DNA of 64,000 nucleotides. Origin: Actinacidiphila cocklensis. Lineage in GTDB: Bacteria; Actinomycetota; Actinomycetes; Streptomycetales; Streptomycetaceae. The DNA is taken from positions 119,252 to 183,251 of the forward strand of contig NZ_CAJSLV010000045.1 in assembly GCF_907177275.1 (NCBI RefSeq), given 5' to 3'. Each line of letters begins with the position of its first letter. The first letter of the stretch is position 1. Both the position numbers and the translations under genes were made by a program. Below the pieces are notes generated by a model. It was not told the origin of the DNA and ran no database searches. It worked only from the letters and a program-made list of their open reading frames with translations. This document shows, piece by piece, positions 1 through 8,300 of this stretch.

Positions 1-236
1 AGGACGGCGCTGCCCAGGTCCGCCAGCACCGCCACACCCGCGCCGCGGTCCACCGAACGGGCCGCCGCGGCGATCAGGTCGGAGCTGGTGCCGAGCCCGC
101 CGTCCGGGCCGCCGCCCGCCGGGGCCACCGGCACGTCGCCGCCGCCCCCGGTCAGCCCCGCCGCGAGGTCCGCGACCGCGGTGGCCACCTGGGCGCTGTG
201 CGAGACCAGCACCACACCGACCAGCGGGCCGCTCAT
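1..236 (-). CDS. dhaM: DhaM-type phosphotransfer subunit of dihydroxyacetone kinase (partial)
   Basis: The start is at 236 and the 3' part lies beyond the left window edge. The visible N-terminus reads MSGPLVGVVLVSHSAQVA, matching the EIIA-mannose-like fold of DhaM, in which the His of the V-S-H-S motif takes phosphate from HPr. In PTS-dependent dihydroxyacetone kinases DhaM passes phosphate to ADP bound on DhaL. The ATG overlaps the dhaL stop in an ATGA arrangement, which indicates translational coupling and gives the order dhaK-dhaL-dhaM. A cytosolic location is expected. The general PTS genes ptsI and crr at the other end of the window would supply part of the phosphate relay. The assignment rests on about 78 visible residues plus the context. 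Confidence 0.85.
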   Translation of the reverse strand, partial: MSGPLVGVVLVSHSAQVATAVADLAAGLTGGGGDVPVAPAGGGPDGGLGTSSDLIAAAARSVDRGAGVAVLADLGSAV

Positions 237-895
237 CCGTCCTCCCGGGCGGTGTCGGCCAGCGCCGCGATCAGCAGCGCCGACGAGGTGGCCCCGGGGT
301 CCTGGTGGCCGATGCTGCGCTCACCCAGATAGCTCGCCCGGCCCTTGCGCGCCCGCAGCGGGATGGTCGCCTTCGCGCCCTCGTCGGCCGCGGCAGCCGC
401 CGCCGCGAGCGCGTCCGCCGCCCCGCCGCCCGCGTCCAGCGCGCCGGTCAGCGCGTCCAGGGCCGGCAGCAGCGCGTCCAGCATGGTCTTGTCGCCCGGC
501 ACGGCGCCGCCCAGCGCCGCCACACCGTCGACCCCGGCGCGCAGCCCGTCGCGCAGCCGGGCGGCCGGCACCGCCTGCTCCTCGCCGAGGTCCTTGCCCG
601 CCCGCCGCAGCAGCGTGCCGTACAGCGGCCCCGAGGCGCCGCCGACCGTGCTGATCAGGGTGCGCCCGACGAGCACCAGCACACCGCCGGGAGTCTGCGG
701 CGGCTCCTGCTCGACCGCCGTGCGCGCGGCCAGGAAGCCGCGCCGCATGTTCGTACCGTGGTCGGCGTCGCCGATGGGGGAGTCCAGCTCGGTCAGCCGG
801 GACGCCTCGCGTTCCATCACGGAGGCGGCCGTGTCCAGCCAGCGGCGCAGGAAGGCCGCATCGACCGGCGCCTCGGGGTCGGGGGTTGCGTTCAT
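233..895 (-). CDS. dhaL: Dihydroxyacetone kinase ADP-binding subunit DhaL
   Basis: This 220-residue protein has the normal length for DhaL. The nucleotide/Mg-binding signature SPIGDADHGTNMRRGF lies at about residues 39-54, with the conserved Asp residues and His46. DhaL carries ADP that is rephosphorylated by DhaM, and it phosphorylates dihydroxyacetone held covalently by DhaK. It lies 103 bp downstream of dhaK and overlaps dhaM by four bases. The dhaK-dhaL gap holds a tandem repeat and a strong hairpin, which might lower dhaL/dhaM expression relative to dhaK (inference). Confidence 0.93.
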   Translation of the reverse strand: MNATPDPEAPVDAAFLRRWLDTAASVMEREASRLTELDSPIGDADHGTNMRRGFLAARTAVEQEPPQTPGGVLVLVGRTLISTVGGASGPLYGTLLRRAGKDLGEEQAVPAARLRDGLRAGVDGVAALGGAVPGDKTMLDALLPALDALTGALDAGGGAADALAAAAAAADEGAKATIPLRARKGRASYLGERSIGHQDPGATSSALLIAALADTAREDG

Positions 896-914
896 CGCGG
901 TTCGCGCGGTCCTC

Positions 915-953
915 TCGCCGGTGGTACGGGATATTCGCCGGTGGTACGGGATA
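915..953. repeat. Two tandem 20-bp units between dhaK and dhaL
   Basis: The unit TCGCCGGTGGTACGGGATA occurs at 915-933 and again at 935-953, with a 20-bp period. It lies just upstream of the dhaL start (895) on the transcribed minus strand. It could be a duplicated regulatory site or simple slippage; no function is visible. Confidence 0.8.
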
Positions 954-964
954 GGTGCCGGTGC

Positions 965-990
965 GCCGGCGGCCCGGGTGGGCCGCCGGC
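965..990 (-). terminator. Intra-operon GC hairpin after dhaK
   Basis: The arms GCCGGCGGCCC (965-975) and GGGCCGCCGGC (980-990) are perfect 11-bp complements around a 4-nt loop. The hairpin starts 9 bp past the dhaK stop and has no U tract. It could attenuate read-through into dhaL or protect the dhaK 3' end. That role is inferred from position. Confidence 0.5.
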
Positions 991-998
991 GGCCGGAG

Positions 999-1991
999 TC
1001 AGCAGCCCCAGCGCAGGCCGGGGGTCGAGACCGGGGCGTCCCACAGCCGCAGCAGCTCCTCGTCGACCTGGCAGATCGTCACCGACGCACCCGCCATGTC
1101 CAGCGACGTCACGTAGTTGCCGACCAGTGTGCGGGCCACGGGTATGCGCCGCTCGGCCAGCGCCCGCTGGACCTCGGCGTTGAACCCGTACAGCTCCAGC
1201 AGCGGGGTCGCGCCCATGCCGTTGACCAGGACCAGCACGGGGCCGTCCGGGTTGAGGTCGGAGACCACCGCCTCGACGGTGACGTCGGCGATCTCGCCCG
1301 AGGTCATCATGGCCCGCCGCTCCCGGCCCGGTTCGCCGTGGATGCCGACGCCCAGCTCCAGCTCGCCGTCGGGCAGGTCGAAGGTCGGGCCGCCCTTGGC
1401 CGGGGTGCTGCACGCGCTGAGCGCCACCCCGAAGCTCCTGGACGCCGAGTTGACCTGCCGGGCCAGTGCCGCCACCCGGTCGAGGGGAGCCCCCTCCTCC
1501 GCGGCGGCGCCGGCGATCTTCTCGACGAAGAGCGTCGCGCCCGTACCGCGCCGGCCGGCGGTGTAGAGGCTGTCGGTCACGGCCACGTCGTCGTCCACCA
1601 GGACGCTGACGACCTGCACGCCCTCGTCCTCGGCCAGCTCGGCGGCCATCTGGAAGTTCAGCACGTCACCGGTGTAGTTCTTCACGATGAAGAGCACCCC
1701 GGCGCCGCTGTCGACGGCGGCGGCCGCCCGTACCATCTGGTCGGGCACCGGGGAGGTGAAGACCTCACCGGGGCAGGCCGCGTCCAGCATGCCCTTGCCG
1801 ACGAAACCGCCGTGCAGCGGCTCGTGCCCCGACCCTCCGCCGGAGACCAGCCCGACCTTGCCCTCGTAGGGGGCGCCACGCCGTACGATCACGCGGCGCT
1901 CGATATCGACGGTCAGCTCGGGATGTGCGGCGGCGAAACCGCGCAGCGCATCGGCGACGACGTTCTCGGCGACGTTGATCAGCATCTTCAT
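999..1991 (-). CDS. dhaK: Dihydroxyacetone kinase substrate-binding subunit DhaK
   Basis: This 330-residue protein has the usual DhaK length. It shows the N-terminal glycine-rich SGGGSGHEP (about 50-58), KNYTGD (about 104-109), and GVGIHGEPG with His218. That is the residue that in characterised DhaK forms a hemiaminal bond with dihydroxyacetone. It supplies substrate to DhaL-ADP-phosphate, producing dihydroxyacetone phosphate for glycolysis. GGGAG precedes the ATG at 1991. It is the first gene of the dhaKLM operon, and a 12-bp palindrome in the upstream region may be an operator. The retention of a DhaM gene and the absence of a fused ATP-binding kinase domain indicate the PTS-dependent type. 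Confidence 0.95.
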   Translation of the reverse strand: MKMLINVAENVVADALRGFAAAHPELTVDIERRVIVRRGAPYEGKVGLVSGGGSGHEPLHGGFVGKGMLDAACPGEVFTSPVPDQMVRAAAAVDSGAGVLFIVKNYTGDVLNFQMAAELAEDEGVQVVSVLVDDDVAVTDSLYTAGRRGTGATLFVEKIAGAAAEEGAPLDRVAALARQVNSASRSFGVALSACSTPAKGGPTFDLPDGELELGVGIHGEPGRERRAMMTSGEIADVTVEAVVSDLNPDGPVLVLVNGMGATPLLELYGFNAEVQRALAERRIPVARTLVGNYVTSLDMAGASVTICQVDEELLRLWDAPVSTPGLRWGC

Positions 1992-2016
1992 CGGCTACTC
2001 CCGTCCGCAGGACTTA

Positions 2017-2028
2017 TGGAGATCTCCA
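2017..2028. promoter_or_regulatory. Palindrome upstream of dhaK
   Basis: TGGAGATCTCCA is a perfect 12-bp palindrome about 26 bp upstream of the dhaK start. On the minus strand it directly follows a possible -10 hexamer (TAGTCT). This is a plausible repressor site for the dha operon. No regulator gene is adjacent in the window. Confidence 0.4.
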
Positions 2029-2140
2029 GACTACGTTTTCGGCGCCGAGCGGGCACCACGTGGGGCAGGAACGGGGTCCTGAGGCCCTGTCCCGCGGGGT
2101 GCCCCCGCGCCGTTACCGTGGGCCGCAGAAGGAGGCCGCG

Positions 2141-3004
2141 ATGCGCGAGGCTGACCCGGGGCTGTTCGGACCCGATTCGGTGACCTGGCAGGTGCACGCC
2201 GACCCGGTGATGTGGGTGGCCGGCATCAGGGCGCTGTACCTCCAGGCCCTGCACCCGCAGGCGGTCCGCGGCGTCGTGCAGAACTCCGACTTCCGGCGGG
2301 ACGCCTGGGGGCGGCTGCTGCGGACGGCGTCCTTCGTCGGCACGATCACCTACGGCACCACCGCGGCCGCGGAGAAGGCCGGCGGCAGGGTCCGCGGCAT
2401 CCACCGCAGGCTCGGGGCGACCGACCCCGACACCGGAGAGCGCTACGGCGTCGACGACCCCGCTCTGCTGCTGTGGGTGCACTGCGCCGAGATCGACTCG
2501 TACCTGCAGGTCGCCCGCCGATCCGGCTACCCGCTGACCGACGCGCAGGCCGACGCCTACGTGGACGAGCAGCGCGAGGCGGCCCGGCTGGTCGGCCTCG
2601 ACCCCGCAGGCGTCCCGGCCGGCACCGGGGAGCTGGCCCGCTACTTCGACACCGTACGGCCGCAGCTGGCGGCCACCCCCGAGTCGGACGAGGTCACCCG
2701 GTTCCTCAAGGCGCCGCCGGTGCCCTGGCCGCTGCTGCCGGCCCGGCTCGCGGTGTGGCAGGCGGTGGCCGGCACCGCCAGGGCCGCGCTGCCGCCGTGG
2801 GCGCACGAGCTGTACGGCCGGCCGGCGCCCTCGCGGGCCGCGGCAGACCGGCGGCTGCGTACGGCCGGCCGGGTGCTTCGCGCCGTGCCCGAGCGGCTGC
2901 GCTGGAAGCTGCCGCCCGGGCACATCCTGGGGGCCATGGACCGGCTCGGCCCAGGAAGCCGCCCCTCCGCGCACCGGCTGCGCCGGCCGCAGGCGCCGAG
3001 CTGA
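2141..3004 (+). CDS. DUF2236 / MpaB-like oxygenase-family protein
   Basis: This 287-residue protein starts at ATG 2141, behind GGAGG, rather than at earlier in-frame codons. The N-terminal block TWQVHADPVMWVAGIRALYLQ, the segment LHPQAVRGV, the RLLRTASFV segment and the LLLWVHCAEIDSY segment match the pattern of DUF2236 (rubber-oxygenase/MpaB-like, all-helical haem-binding) proteins. Conserved histidines in these blocks would be the haem or catalytic residues in that family. The substrate is unknown. No signal peptide is seen. The gene stands alone between dhaK (divergent) and the downstream kinase. Confidence 0.82.
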   Translation: MREADPGLFGPDSVTWQVHADPVMWVAGIRALYLQALHPQAVRGVVQNSDFRRDAWGRLLRTASFVGTITYGTTAAAEKAGGRVRGIHRRLGATDPDTGERYGVDDPALLLWVHCAEIDSYLQVARRSGYPLTDAQADAYVDEQREAARLVGLDPAGVPAGTGELARYFDTVRPQLAATPESDEVTRFLKAPPVPWPLLPARLAVWQAVAGTARAALPPWAHELYGRPAPSRAAADRRLRTAGRVLRAVPERLRWKLPPGHILGAMDRLGPGSRPSAHRLRRPQAPS

Positions 3005-3095
3005 GGCGTTATGCCCTGATGCGAGGTGCCGTGCGCCGCCCCGCGCGGCCATACTGGTGGCGGGGAAGCACCGAAGACCACGGGGGCGGCACGCG

Positions 3096-5330
3096 ATGGC
3101 GGCGGGACATCACGGGAACCACCAGGGACCGGGCGGCGCGGAGGAAGCGGAGCACAGCACCCTCATCCAGGGCCGCTACCGGCTGCACGAGCTGATCGGG
3201 CGCGGCGGCATGGGCGAGGTCTGGCGTGCCCTCGACGAGTCGCTGGGCCGCAGGGTCGCGGTGAAGTGCCTCAAGCCCGCGGGCCAGGCCAGGGACGCCG
3301 GGTTCACCCGCATCCTGCAGGAGCGCTTCCGCCGCGAGGCCAGGGTCGCGGCGGCGCTCCAGCACCGCGGCGTCACCGTCGTCCACGACTTCGGCGAGCA
3401 CGACGGCGTGCTCTACCTGGTGATGGAACTGCTCGACGGCCGCAACCTGCTCCAGGTGCTGGACGACGCCCGCCGGCACCCGCTGCCCGTTCCCGACATC
3501 ATCGACATCGCCGAGCAGGTCGCCGACGCGCTCGCGTACACCCACGCCCAGGGCATCGTCCACCGGGACCTGAAACCGGCCAACATCATCAGGCTCAGCG
3601 ACGGTGCGGTGAAGATCTGCGACTTCGGCATCGCCAGGCTCGGCCACGACATCGGCTTCACCTCCCGGCTGACCGGCACCGGCGTGGCCATGGGCACCCC
3701 GCACTACATGTCGCCCGAGCAGATCGGCGCGTCGGGTGAGGTCGACCACCGCAGCGACCTGTACTCCCTGGGCTGCGTGCTCTACGAACTCGCCACCGGG
3801 GCGCCGCCGTTCGACCTCGGCGACACCTGGGCGATCCTGGTCGGCCACCGCGACAACGTGCCGGAGCCGCCGCGCGCCACGCGCCCCGAACTGCCGGTGG
3901 ACCTGGAGCGCCTGATCCTCGACCTGCTCGCCAAGGCCCCGGACGACCGCCCGCAGGACGCCGCCGACGTCGGCGGCCGGCTCAAGGCGCTGCGGGCCGG
4001 CACGGGCAGCCCGCACACCGGAGCGGGTCCTGGGCCGGCCCGCGGCACCGCTGAACTGCCCGGCTGGGCACGGCAGTTGACCACGGGCAGCGCGGCGGCC
4101 TCCACCCGCTCCCGGCACACCGTCAACGCGCCGCGCCACGAGCTGACCGGCGCCTGGTCCACCCGCGCCCTGCAGGCGGGACCGCGCCCCGGCGTGCTCA
4201 CCGAACTGGCCGACCGGCACGCCGAGGGCATCGACCTGGCCCGGGTCGGGAACTGGCGCCAGGCCTACGACCTGCACACCGCGGTGGCCGCCGCCCGCGA
4301 CCACGCCCAGGGCACCGAGCACCCCGACACCCTCGCCAGCCGCTACGAGGCCGCGTACTGCCTGACCGGGCTCGGCCGTACGGAGGAGGCGCTCCAGCTC
4401 TACGCCTACGTCGGCGAGACCCGCGCCCGGGTGCTCGGCCCCGACCACCCCGACACGCTGGCCGCCCGGCACGAGGCGGCCTACGCCCTCGGCCTGCTCG
4501 GCCGGCACCTGGAGGCGCACCAGGAGTACGCGGAAGTGCTCGCCGCCCGGGTCCGCACCACGGGACCCGACCACCCCGACACCCTCCAGTGCAAGCACAA
4601 CCTGGCCTTCAACCTCGGCCGGCTGGGCCGTACGGCGGAGGCGCACACCATGGCGGTGGAGGTCGCCGAGGCGCGCACCAGGGTGCTCGGCGCGGAGCAC
4701 CCGCAGACCCTCGTCACCCGCTTCGAGGTGGGCCACCTGCTCGGCGCGTCCCGCCGCTGGGCCGAGGCGCTCGACGTCTACCGCGACGTGGCCGCCGTCA
4801 GGACCCGGGTCCTCGGCCCCGGCCATCCCGACACCCTCGCGGTGGACTACGAGATCGGCATCTGCCTGGGCCGCCTGGGCCGGAGCGCGGAGGCGCTGAC
4901 GCTCTACGAGAACCTGGTCGAGGCCAGGACCAGGACCGCGGGCTCCACCGACGCCGAGACGCTGCGCGCCCGGCACGCGCTCGGCGTCAACCTCGGCCGG
5001 CTGGGCCACTGGGAGCGGGCGCTCGCCGAGGCCCGCGACGTGGCCGCCGTACGCGAACGGGTCCTCGGCCACGTGCACCCCGACACGCTGGTCAGCAAGC
5101 GGGAGATCGCCGTCGGCCTCGGCTGGCTGGGCCGCTGGTCCGGGGCGCTCACCGTCTACCACGAGGTCGCCGACGCCCGCGAGCAGGTGCTGGGACCCGC
5201 CCATCCCGACACCCTGACCAGCCGCAACGACGAGGCGCAGTGCCTGGAGCAGCTCGGCCGCAGCGCGGAGGCGCAGATCCTCTACGACCGGGTCGCCGCC
5301 CAGCAGCAGAACGGGCCGCAACGCCTGTGA
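3096..5330 (+). CDS. Ser/Thr protein kinase with C-terminal tetratricopeptide repeats
   Basis: This soluble protein has about 744 residues from ATG 3096; an in-frame GTG at 3057 is an alternative start. The N-terminal Hanks-type kinase shows GRGGMGEVW (P-loop), AVKCLKP (Lys), HRDLKPANI (catalytic loop), CDFGIAR and MSPEQ, so it should be active. A linker of about 80 residues is followed by eight repeats of roughly 42 residues. Each carries a HPDTL-like motif, as in kinesin-light-chain-type TPRs; two copies are degenerate (HPQTL, DAETL). There is no transmembrane or PASTA segment, so signal input probably comes from protein binding to the TPRs. The substrate is unknown. Confidence 0.93.
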   Translation: MAAGHHGNHQGPGGAEEAEHSTLIQGRYRLHELIGRGGMGEVWRALDESLGRRVAVKCLKPAGQARDAGFTRILQERFRREARVAAALQHRGVTVVHDFGEHDGVLYLVMELLDGRNLLQVLDDARRHPLPVPDIIDIAEQVADALAYTHAQGIVHRDLKPANIIRLSDGAVKICDFGIARLGHDIGFTSRLTGTGVAMGTPHYMSPEQIGASGEVDHRSDLYSLGCVLYELATGAPPFDLGDTWAILVGHRDNVPEPPRATRPELPVDLERLILDLLAKAPDDRPQDAADVGGRLKALRAGTGSPHTGAGPGPARGTAELPGWARQLTTGSAAASTRSRHTVNAPRHELTGAWSTRALQAGPRPGVLTELADRHAEGIDLARVGNWRQAYDLHTAVAAARDHAQGTEHPDTLASRYEAAYCLTGLGRTEEALQLYAYVGETRARVLGPDHPDTLAARHEAAYALGLLGRHLEAHQEYAEVLAARVRTTGPDHPDTLQCKHNLAFNLGRLGRTAEAHTMAVEVAEARTRVLGAEHPQTLVTRFEVGHLLGASRRWAEALDVYRDVAAVRTRVLGPGHPDTLAVDYEIGICLGRLGRSAEALTLYENLVEARTRTAGSTDAETLRARHALGVNLGRLGHWERALAEARDVAAVRERVLGHVHPDTLVSKREIAVGLGWLGRWSGALTVYHEVADAREQVLGPAHPDTLTSRNDEAQCLEQLGRSAEAQILYDRVAAQQQNGPQRL

Positions 5331-5401
5331 CGCCGCGGCCCGGTTGGGCCGAGCGCGAACAGCCGTGCCCCGGCGCCGGGGTGCGCACTACTGTCGCCGA
5401 C

Positions 5402-6100
5402 ATGAACGAGGTGCGGGAATACCAGGTCCACGGGGTGCGGCTGGTCTGCGAACTGGCCGGGCCTGCCGACGGTCCGCCGCTGCTGCTCCTGCACGCGCTC
5501 GGCGAGGACCGCGGGTCGTGGTCGGCGGTCGGCGGCGCGCTCGCCGCGGACGGCTGGCGCACCATCGCGCCCGACCTGCGCGGCCACGGCGACAGCGACC
5601 ACCCGGGCGACTACGCGTTCGAGGCGATGCGGGACGACGTCTTCGGGCTGCTCGACGCGATGGGCGTCCGCCGGGTCACGGTGGTGGCGCACTCGCTCGG
5701 CACGGTCGTCGCGTCGCTGGTCGCGATGGACCGGCCGGAGCTGGTGGACCGGCTGGTCCTGGAGGAGGGTCCGCTGCCCTTCCCCGCCGACCCGCCCCGC
5801 CCCGAGGTCTCGGGACCCGGCCCCGAACCCGTGAGCTACGACTGGCGGGTCGTCGCCGAGGTGGCCCGGCAGCGCAATGCGCCGGCCGCGCGGCATTGGG
5901 ACGGGCTCGCGGAGATCACCGCGCGGACGCTGATCATCGCCGGCGGCCCGCTCAGCCACCTCCGCCAGGACCAGCTGGCGCTGGTGGCCGAACGCATCCC
6001 GGACGCCCGCCTCACCACGATCGAGGCGGGCCACATGATCCACGACACGCGCCCCTCGGACTACCTCGCCGAAGTCCGCGCCTTCCTCCAGCCGGCCTAG
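5402..6100 (+). CDS. Alpha/beta-fold hydrolase
   Basis: This 232-residue protein starts at ATG 5402. It shows the oxyanion-loop region LLLLHALGEDRGSW, DLRGHGDS, the nucleophile elbow AHSLG (Ala in place of the usual first Gly) and a C-terminal EAGHMIH catalytic His. The usual acid-bearing strand reads IIAGGPLSHLRQD, so the catalytic Asp is not at the canonical position and may be the Asp in that segment. Substrate and pathway are unknown. It lies 71 bp after the kinase gene in the same direction and could be co-transcribed. Confidence 0.85.
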   Translation: MNEVREYQVHGVRLVCELAGPADGPPLLLLHALGEDRGSWSAVGGALAADGWRTIAPDLRGHGDSDHPGDYAFEAMRDDVFGLLDAMGVRRVTVVAHSLGTVVASLVAMDRPELVDRLVLEEGPLPFPADPPRPEVSGPGPEPVSYDWRVVAEVARQRNAPAARHWDGLAEITARTLIIAGGPLSHLRQDQLALVAERIPDARLTTIEAGHMIHDTRPSDYLAEVRAFLQPA

Positions 6101-6219
6101 CCCCCTGCCGGGGGCTGCCCCTTGCGGGCGGCCTGCCATCTTTCGCCCGGTGGGCGACCGGGCTCGCAGCTCCCCGAGCCCCTGAAAACGCTCACCCTCT
6201 GCGCAGAGGGCAACCCCCC

Positions 6220-6242
6220 CCAGGGGCGCGGGGAACCGCGCG
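6220..6242 (+). repeat. Dispersed intergenic repeat, copy 1
   Basis: The 23-bp core begins CCAGGGGCGCGGGGAACC and ends GCGCG. The same core recurs at 6293-6315 and 27215-27237. It sits in a convergent intergenic gap and is followed by AAGCCACGACGCGCC, a tail partly shared near the third locus. This looks like a common streptomycete intergenic repeat. Confidence 0.8.
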
Positions 6243-6292
6243 TCAAGCCACGACGCGCCGGAGGATGCGAGCCCACCGCAAGGGGCAGTCAC

Positions 6293-6315
6293 CCAGGGGC
6301 GCGGGGAACCGCGCG
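6293..6315 (+). repeat. Dispersed intergenic repeat, copy 2
   Basis: This is an exact 23-bp second copy of the core at 6220-6242. It abuts the stop of the phosphotriesterase-like gene at 6317. Confidence 0.8.
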
Positions 6316-6316
6316 G

Positions 6317-7249
6317 TCAGCTCACCACAGGCCAGGGCGCGGCCAGCGCACCGGCAGGGTTGGCGCGGAAGACGGATTCGGCAGCGGCGGAGCCGAGTTC
6401 GTGGATGAGGCGGGGCCGCAAGGTGCGCAGGAGGTAGCCGGCCCCAGGCCCCCCGCCGGGGGACGTCGTGTCGGCGCCGAGCAGCAACTGGTCGGTGTGA
6501 CCCGCCGCCGCGAGGGCGACAAGGCTGTCGACCAGCCACGCATCCGTCGCGTGATGCGCCCTGCTCGGCCCGTCGAAGGCGAGGTACGCCCCCGCGGCGG
6601 CCAGCTCCCGGTGCACCCCGGCGTCGGGGAACCGGTTGAGGTGCCCGAGCAGTACGCTGCGGGCCGGCACCCCGAGTTCACCGTGCAGCAGTCCGAGCAC
6701 GTCGACCGCGGCCGTCCCCATCTCGTGGTGGACGCCGATCGGCGCCCCGGTGGCGTGATGCGCCTGCGCCGCCGCCGCCATGACCCAGCGGGTGTGGTCG
6801 TCGAGGCCGTGGAACATCCCGGCGACCTTGATCATCCCGGCCCTGGCGGCGGTCCGCGCACCGCCGGGGCCGTCGCCCGCGATCATCCCCTCGGTCAGCT
6901 CCGCGGTGAAGAAGGCCGCCAGGCCGTCGCCGCGGCGCAGCCGCCCCAGGACCTCGGCGTCGTAGTGCACCGCCTGGTGGAGGCCGGTCGCGGCGATCAC
7001 GTGCACCCCCGTGGCACGTGAGACCGCGACCGCCTCCGCGGGCCTGCGCCCCATCCCGAACGGGGTCCACTGTGCCAGCGCCTCGCCGCCGAGAGCGCGG
7101 AAGCCGGCGACGCGTTCCGTCGCCTCTGCCGGGTCGTCGAGCTGCGGCCCGGGCATCGCGGGGCTGGTCAGGAACAGGTGGTCGTGGGCGTCGCACACCC
7201 CGAGCGCGGCGGGCTCGATGTCGCCGAGCACCGTACGGACCGCGGTCAT
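6317..7249 (-). CDS. Phosphotriesterase-family metal-dependent hydrolase
   Basis: This 310-residue protein has the amidohydrolase/PTE ligand set in order. HDH lies at about residues 22-24, a candidate carbamylated Lys in GMIKVAG, His in GVHHEMGT, His in LLGHLNRF and Asp in LLLGADTT. Family members hydrolyse phosphotriesters or lactones; the natural substrate here is unknown. It is the last gene of an operon. Its ATG overlaps the stop of the carboxymuconolactone-decarboxylase-like gene by four bases, so the two are translationally coupled. The tetR gene upstream probably controls it. Confidence 0.85.
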   Translation of the reverse strand: MTAVRTVLGDIEPAALGVCDAHDHLFLTSPAMPGPQLDDPAEATERVAGFRALGGEALAQWTPFGMGRRPAEAVAVSRATGVHVIAATGLHQAVHYDAEVLGRLRRGDGLAAFFTAELTEGMIAGDGPGGARTAARAGMIKVAGMFHGLDDHTRWVMAAAAQAHHATGAPIGVHHEMGTAAVDVLGLLHGELGVPARSVLLGHLNRFPDAGVHRELAAAGAYLAFDGPSRAHHATDAWLVDSLVALAAAGHTDQLLLGADTTSPGGGPGAGYLLRTLRPRLIHELGSAAAESVFRANPAGALAAPWPVVS

Positions 7250-7638
7250 GCCTGCTCCTCCCGCTCACCCAGCACCGCGGCCGCGACCCGCAGGCCGGCC
7301 AGAGCCTTCGGCAATCCGACGTACGGCGCCAGATGCACCATCACCTCGACGATCTCCCGGGCCTCGACGCCGATCCGCAGGCTGTTGCGCACGTGGTCGT
7401 CCAGTTGGGGCTCCACCCCGCCGAGCGCGGTGAGTGCCGCCAGCGTGGCGATCTGCCGGTCCCGCAGCGCGAGGCCCTCGCGCTGGTACGTGCCGCCGAA
7501 GAGGCTGGTCACTATCCAGTCGGGGAAGCCGGGGGCGAGCGCTTCGAGCCTGCCGAGCGTGCCCTCGACGGTCTCGGGCCCTGCGAGTTCGCCCATCAGC
7601 CGGTAGCCCGCCTCGCGGTCCACCGTCGCCTTCTGCAT
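7246..7638 (-). CDS. Carboxymuconolactone decarboxylase-family protein
   Basis: This 130-residue protein starts at ATG 7638, where TGATG overlaps the upstream stop. The central helix pair QIATLAALTALGG and ARIGVEAREIVEVMVHLAPYVGLPKAL pattern (about 62-112) matches gamma-CMD/AhpD-like proteins. It has no CxxC motif, so a peroxidase-type AhpD activity is unlikely. A decarboxylase, hydrolase or tautomerase-like role is more likely. Coupling to the DUF4865 and phosphotriesterase genes on both sides suggests one pathway for a small organic compound. Confidence 0.87.
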   Translation of the reverse strand: MQKATVDREAGYRLMGELAGPETVEGTLGRLEALAPGFPDWIVTSLFGGTYQREGLALRDRQIATLAALTALGGVEPQLDDHVRNSLRIGVEAREIVEVMVHLAPYVGLPKALAGLRVAAAVLGEREEQA

Positions 7639-8225
7639 CACCACTGCCGTCCCGTTCTGATGTCGTCGACTTCCGGCTGCGAAAGGTGCAGTACCTCGTG
7701 GCGGTCCTCGCCCGGCACCTCGGGCGCCGCGTCCTGCCACAGCGTGAAGCGCAGCAGCTCCCAGTGCCGCGGGTCGACCAGCAGCGCGGCCGAGTGCAGC
7801 CCGGGCCGGTCGGCGCTGCCGGCCAGCTCGTCCAGTGCGCGGGTGATCGCGGCGGCCGGGTCCTCGCCGGCGGCGATCGGCTCGGAGCGCCGGGCCGCGG
7901 CCCGCGGGAGGGCGCCGAAGGACGGGCCGCGGAAGAAGCCGAGTCCCGTCCAGTGCTCCACGACCGGGCGCCCGAAGTCCTCGACGAGGCCGTGGAATCC
8001 GGGTCCCCACAGGAAGCTGTTCATGCCCTCGGCGGAGTTCCACAGGTAGAAGGGCGCGTACTGGTTGACCGGGGAGCCGTCCACCCCCCGCTCCCGGATC
8101 AGATACGCCTTCAGACCGAGCCCGGGGAAGCCGTCCAGCAGGTGTCCCCTGGTGGCCACCCGGTGGCGGATGATCTTCATGTCGTAGTCGGCGGGCAGGG
8201 TGATGCGGTAGTTCATCGCGTGCAC
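7638..8225 (-). CDS. DUF4865 family protein
   Basis: The protein has 195 residues from a GTG at 8225, placed 9 bp after GGGGAG; an ATG at 8216 (MNYRITLPADYDM) is the alternative. Recognisable blocks are the N-terminal ITLPADYDMKIIRHRV, KAYLIRERG, NQYAPFYLWN and GFHGLVEDFGRP. These fit DUF4865, a dimeric alpha/beta-barrel-like family of unknown function often next to TetR regulators. No signal peptide is visible. It overlaps the CMD-like gene by one base and lies 75 bp downstream of tetR in the same direction. Confidence 0.8.
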   Translation of the reverse strand: MHAMNYRITLPADYDMKIIRHRVATRGHLLDGFPGLGLKAYLIRERGVDGSPVNQYAPFYLWNSAEGMNSFLWGPGFHGLVEDFGRPVVEHWTGLGFFRGPSFGALPRAAARRSEPIAAGEDPAAAITRALDELAGSADRPGLHSAALLVDPRHWELLRFTLWQDAAPEVPGEDRHEVLHLSQPEVDDIRTGRQW

Positions 8226-8300
8226 GGGTGCTGGCTCCCCACGGAGATGTGACGGGCGTACGGCCGGGACGTCGGAAAAGGCCCAGGCATCTCGGGCAGT

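Noticed and set aside
3009..5321. A 770-codon minus-strand frame opposite the TPR kinase
   Set aside because: It is a GC-codon shadow: low-complexity Gly/Ala/Arg composition with no motif, while the opposite strand encodes clear kinase and TPR domains.
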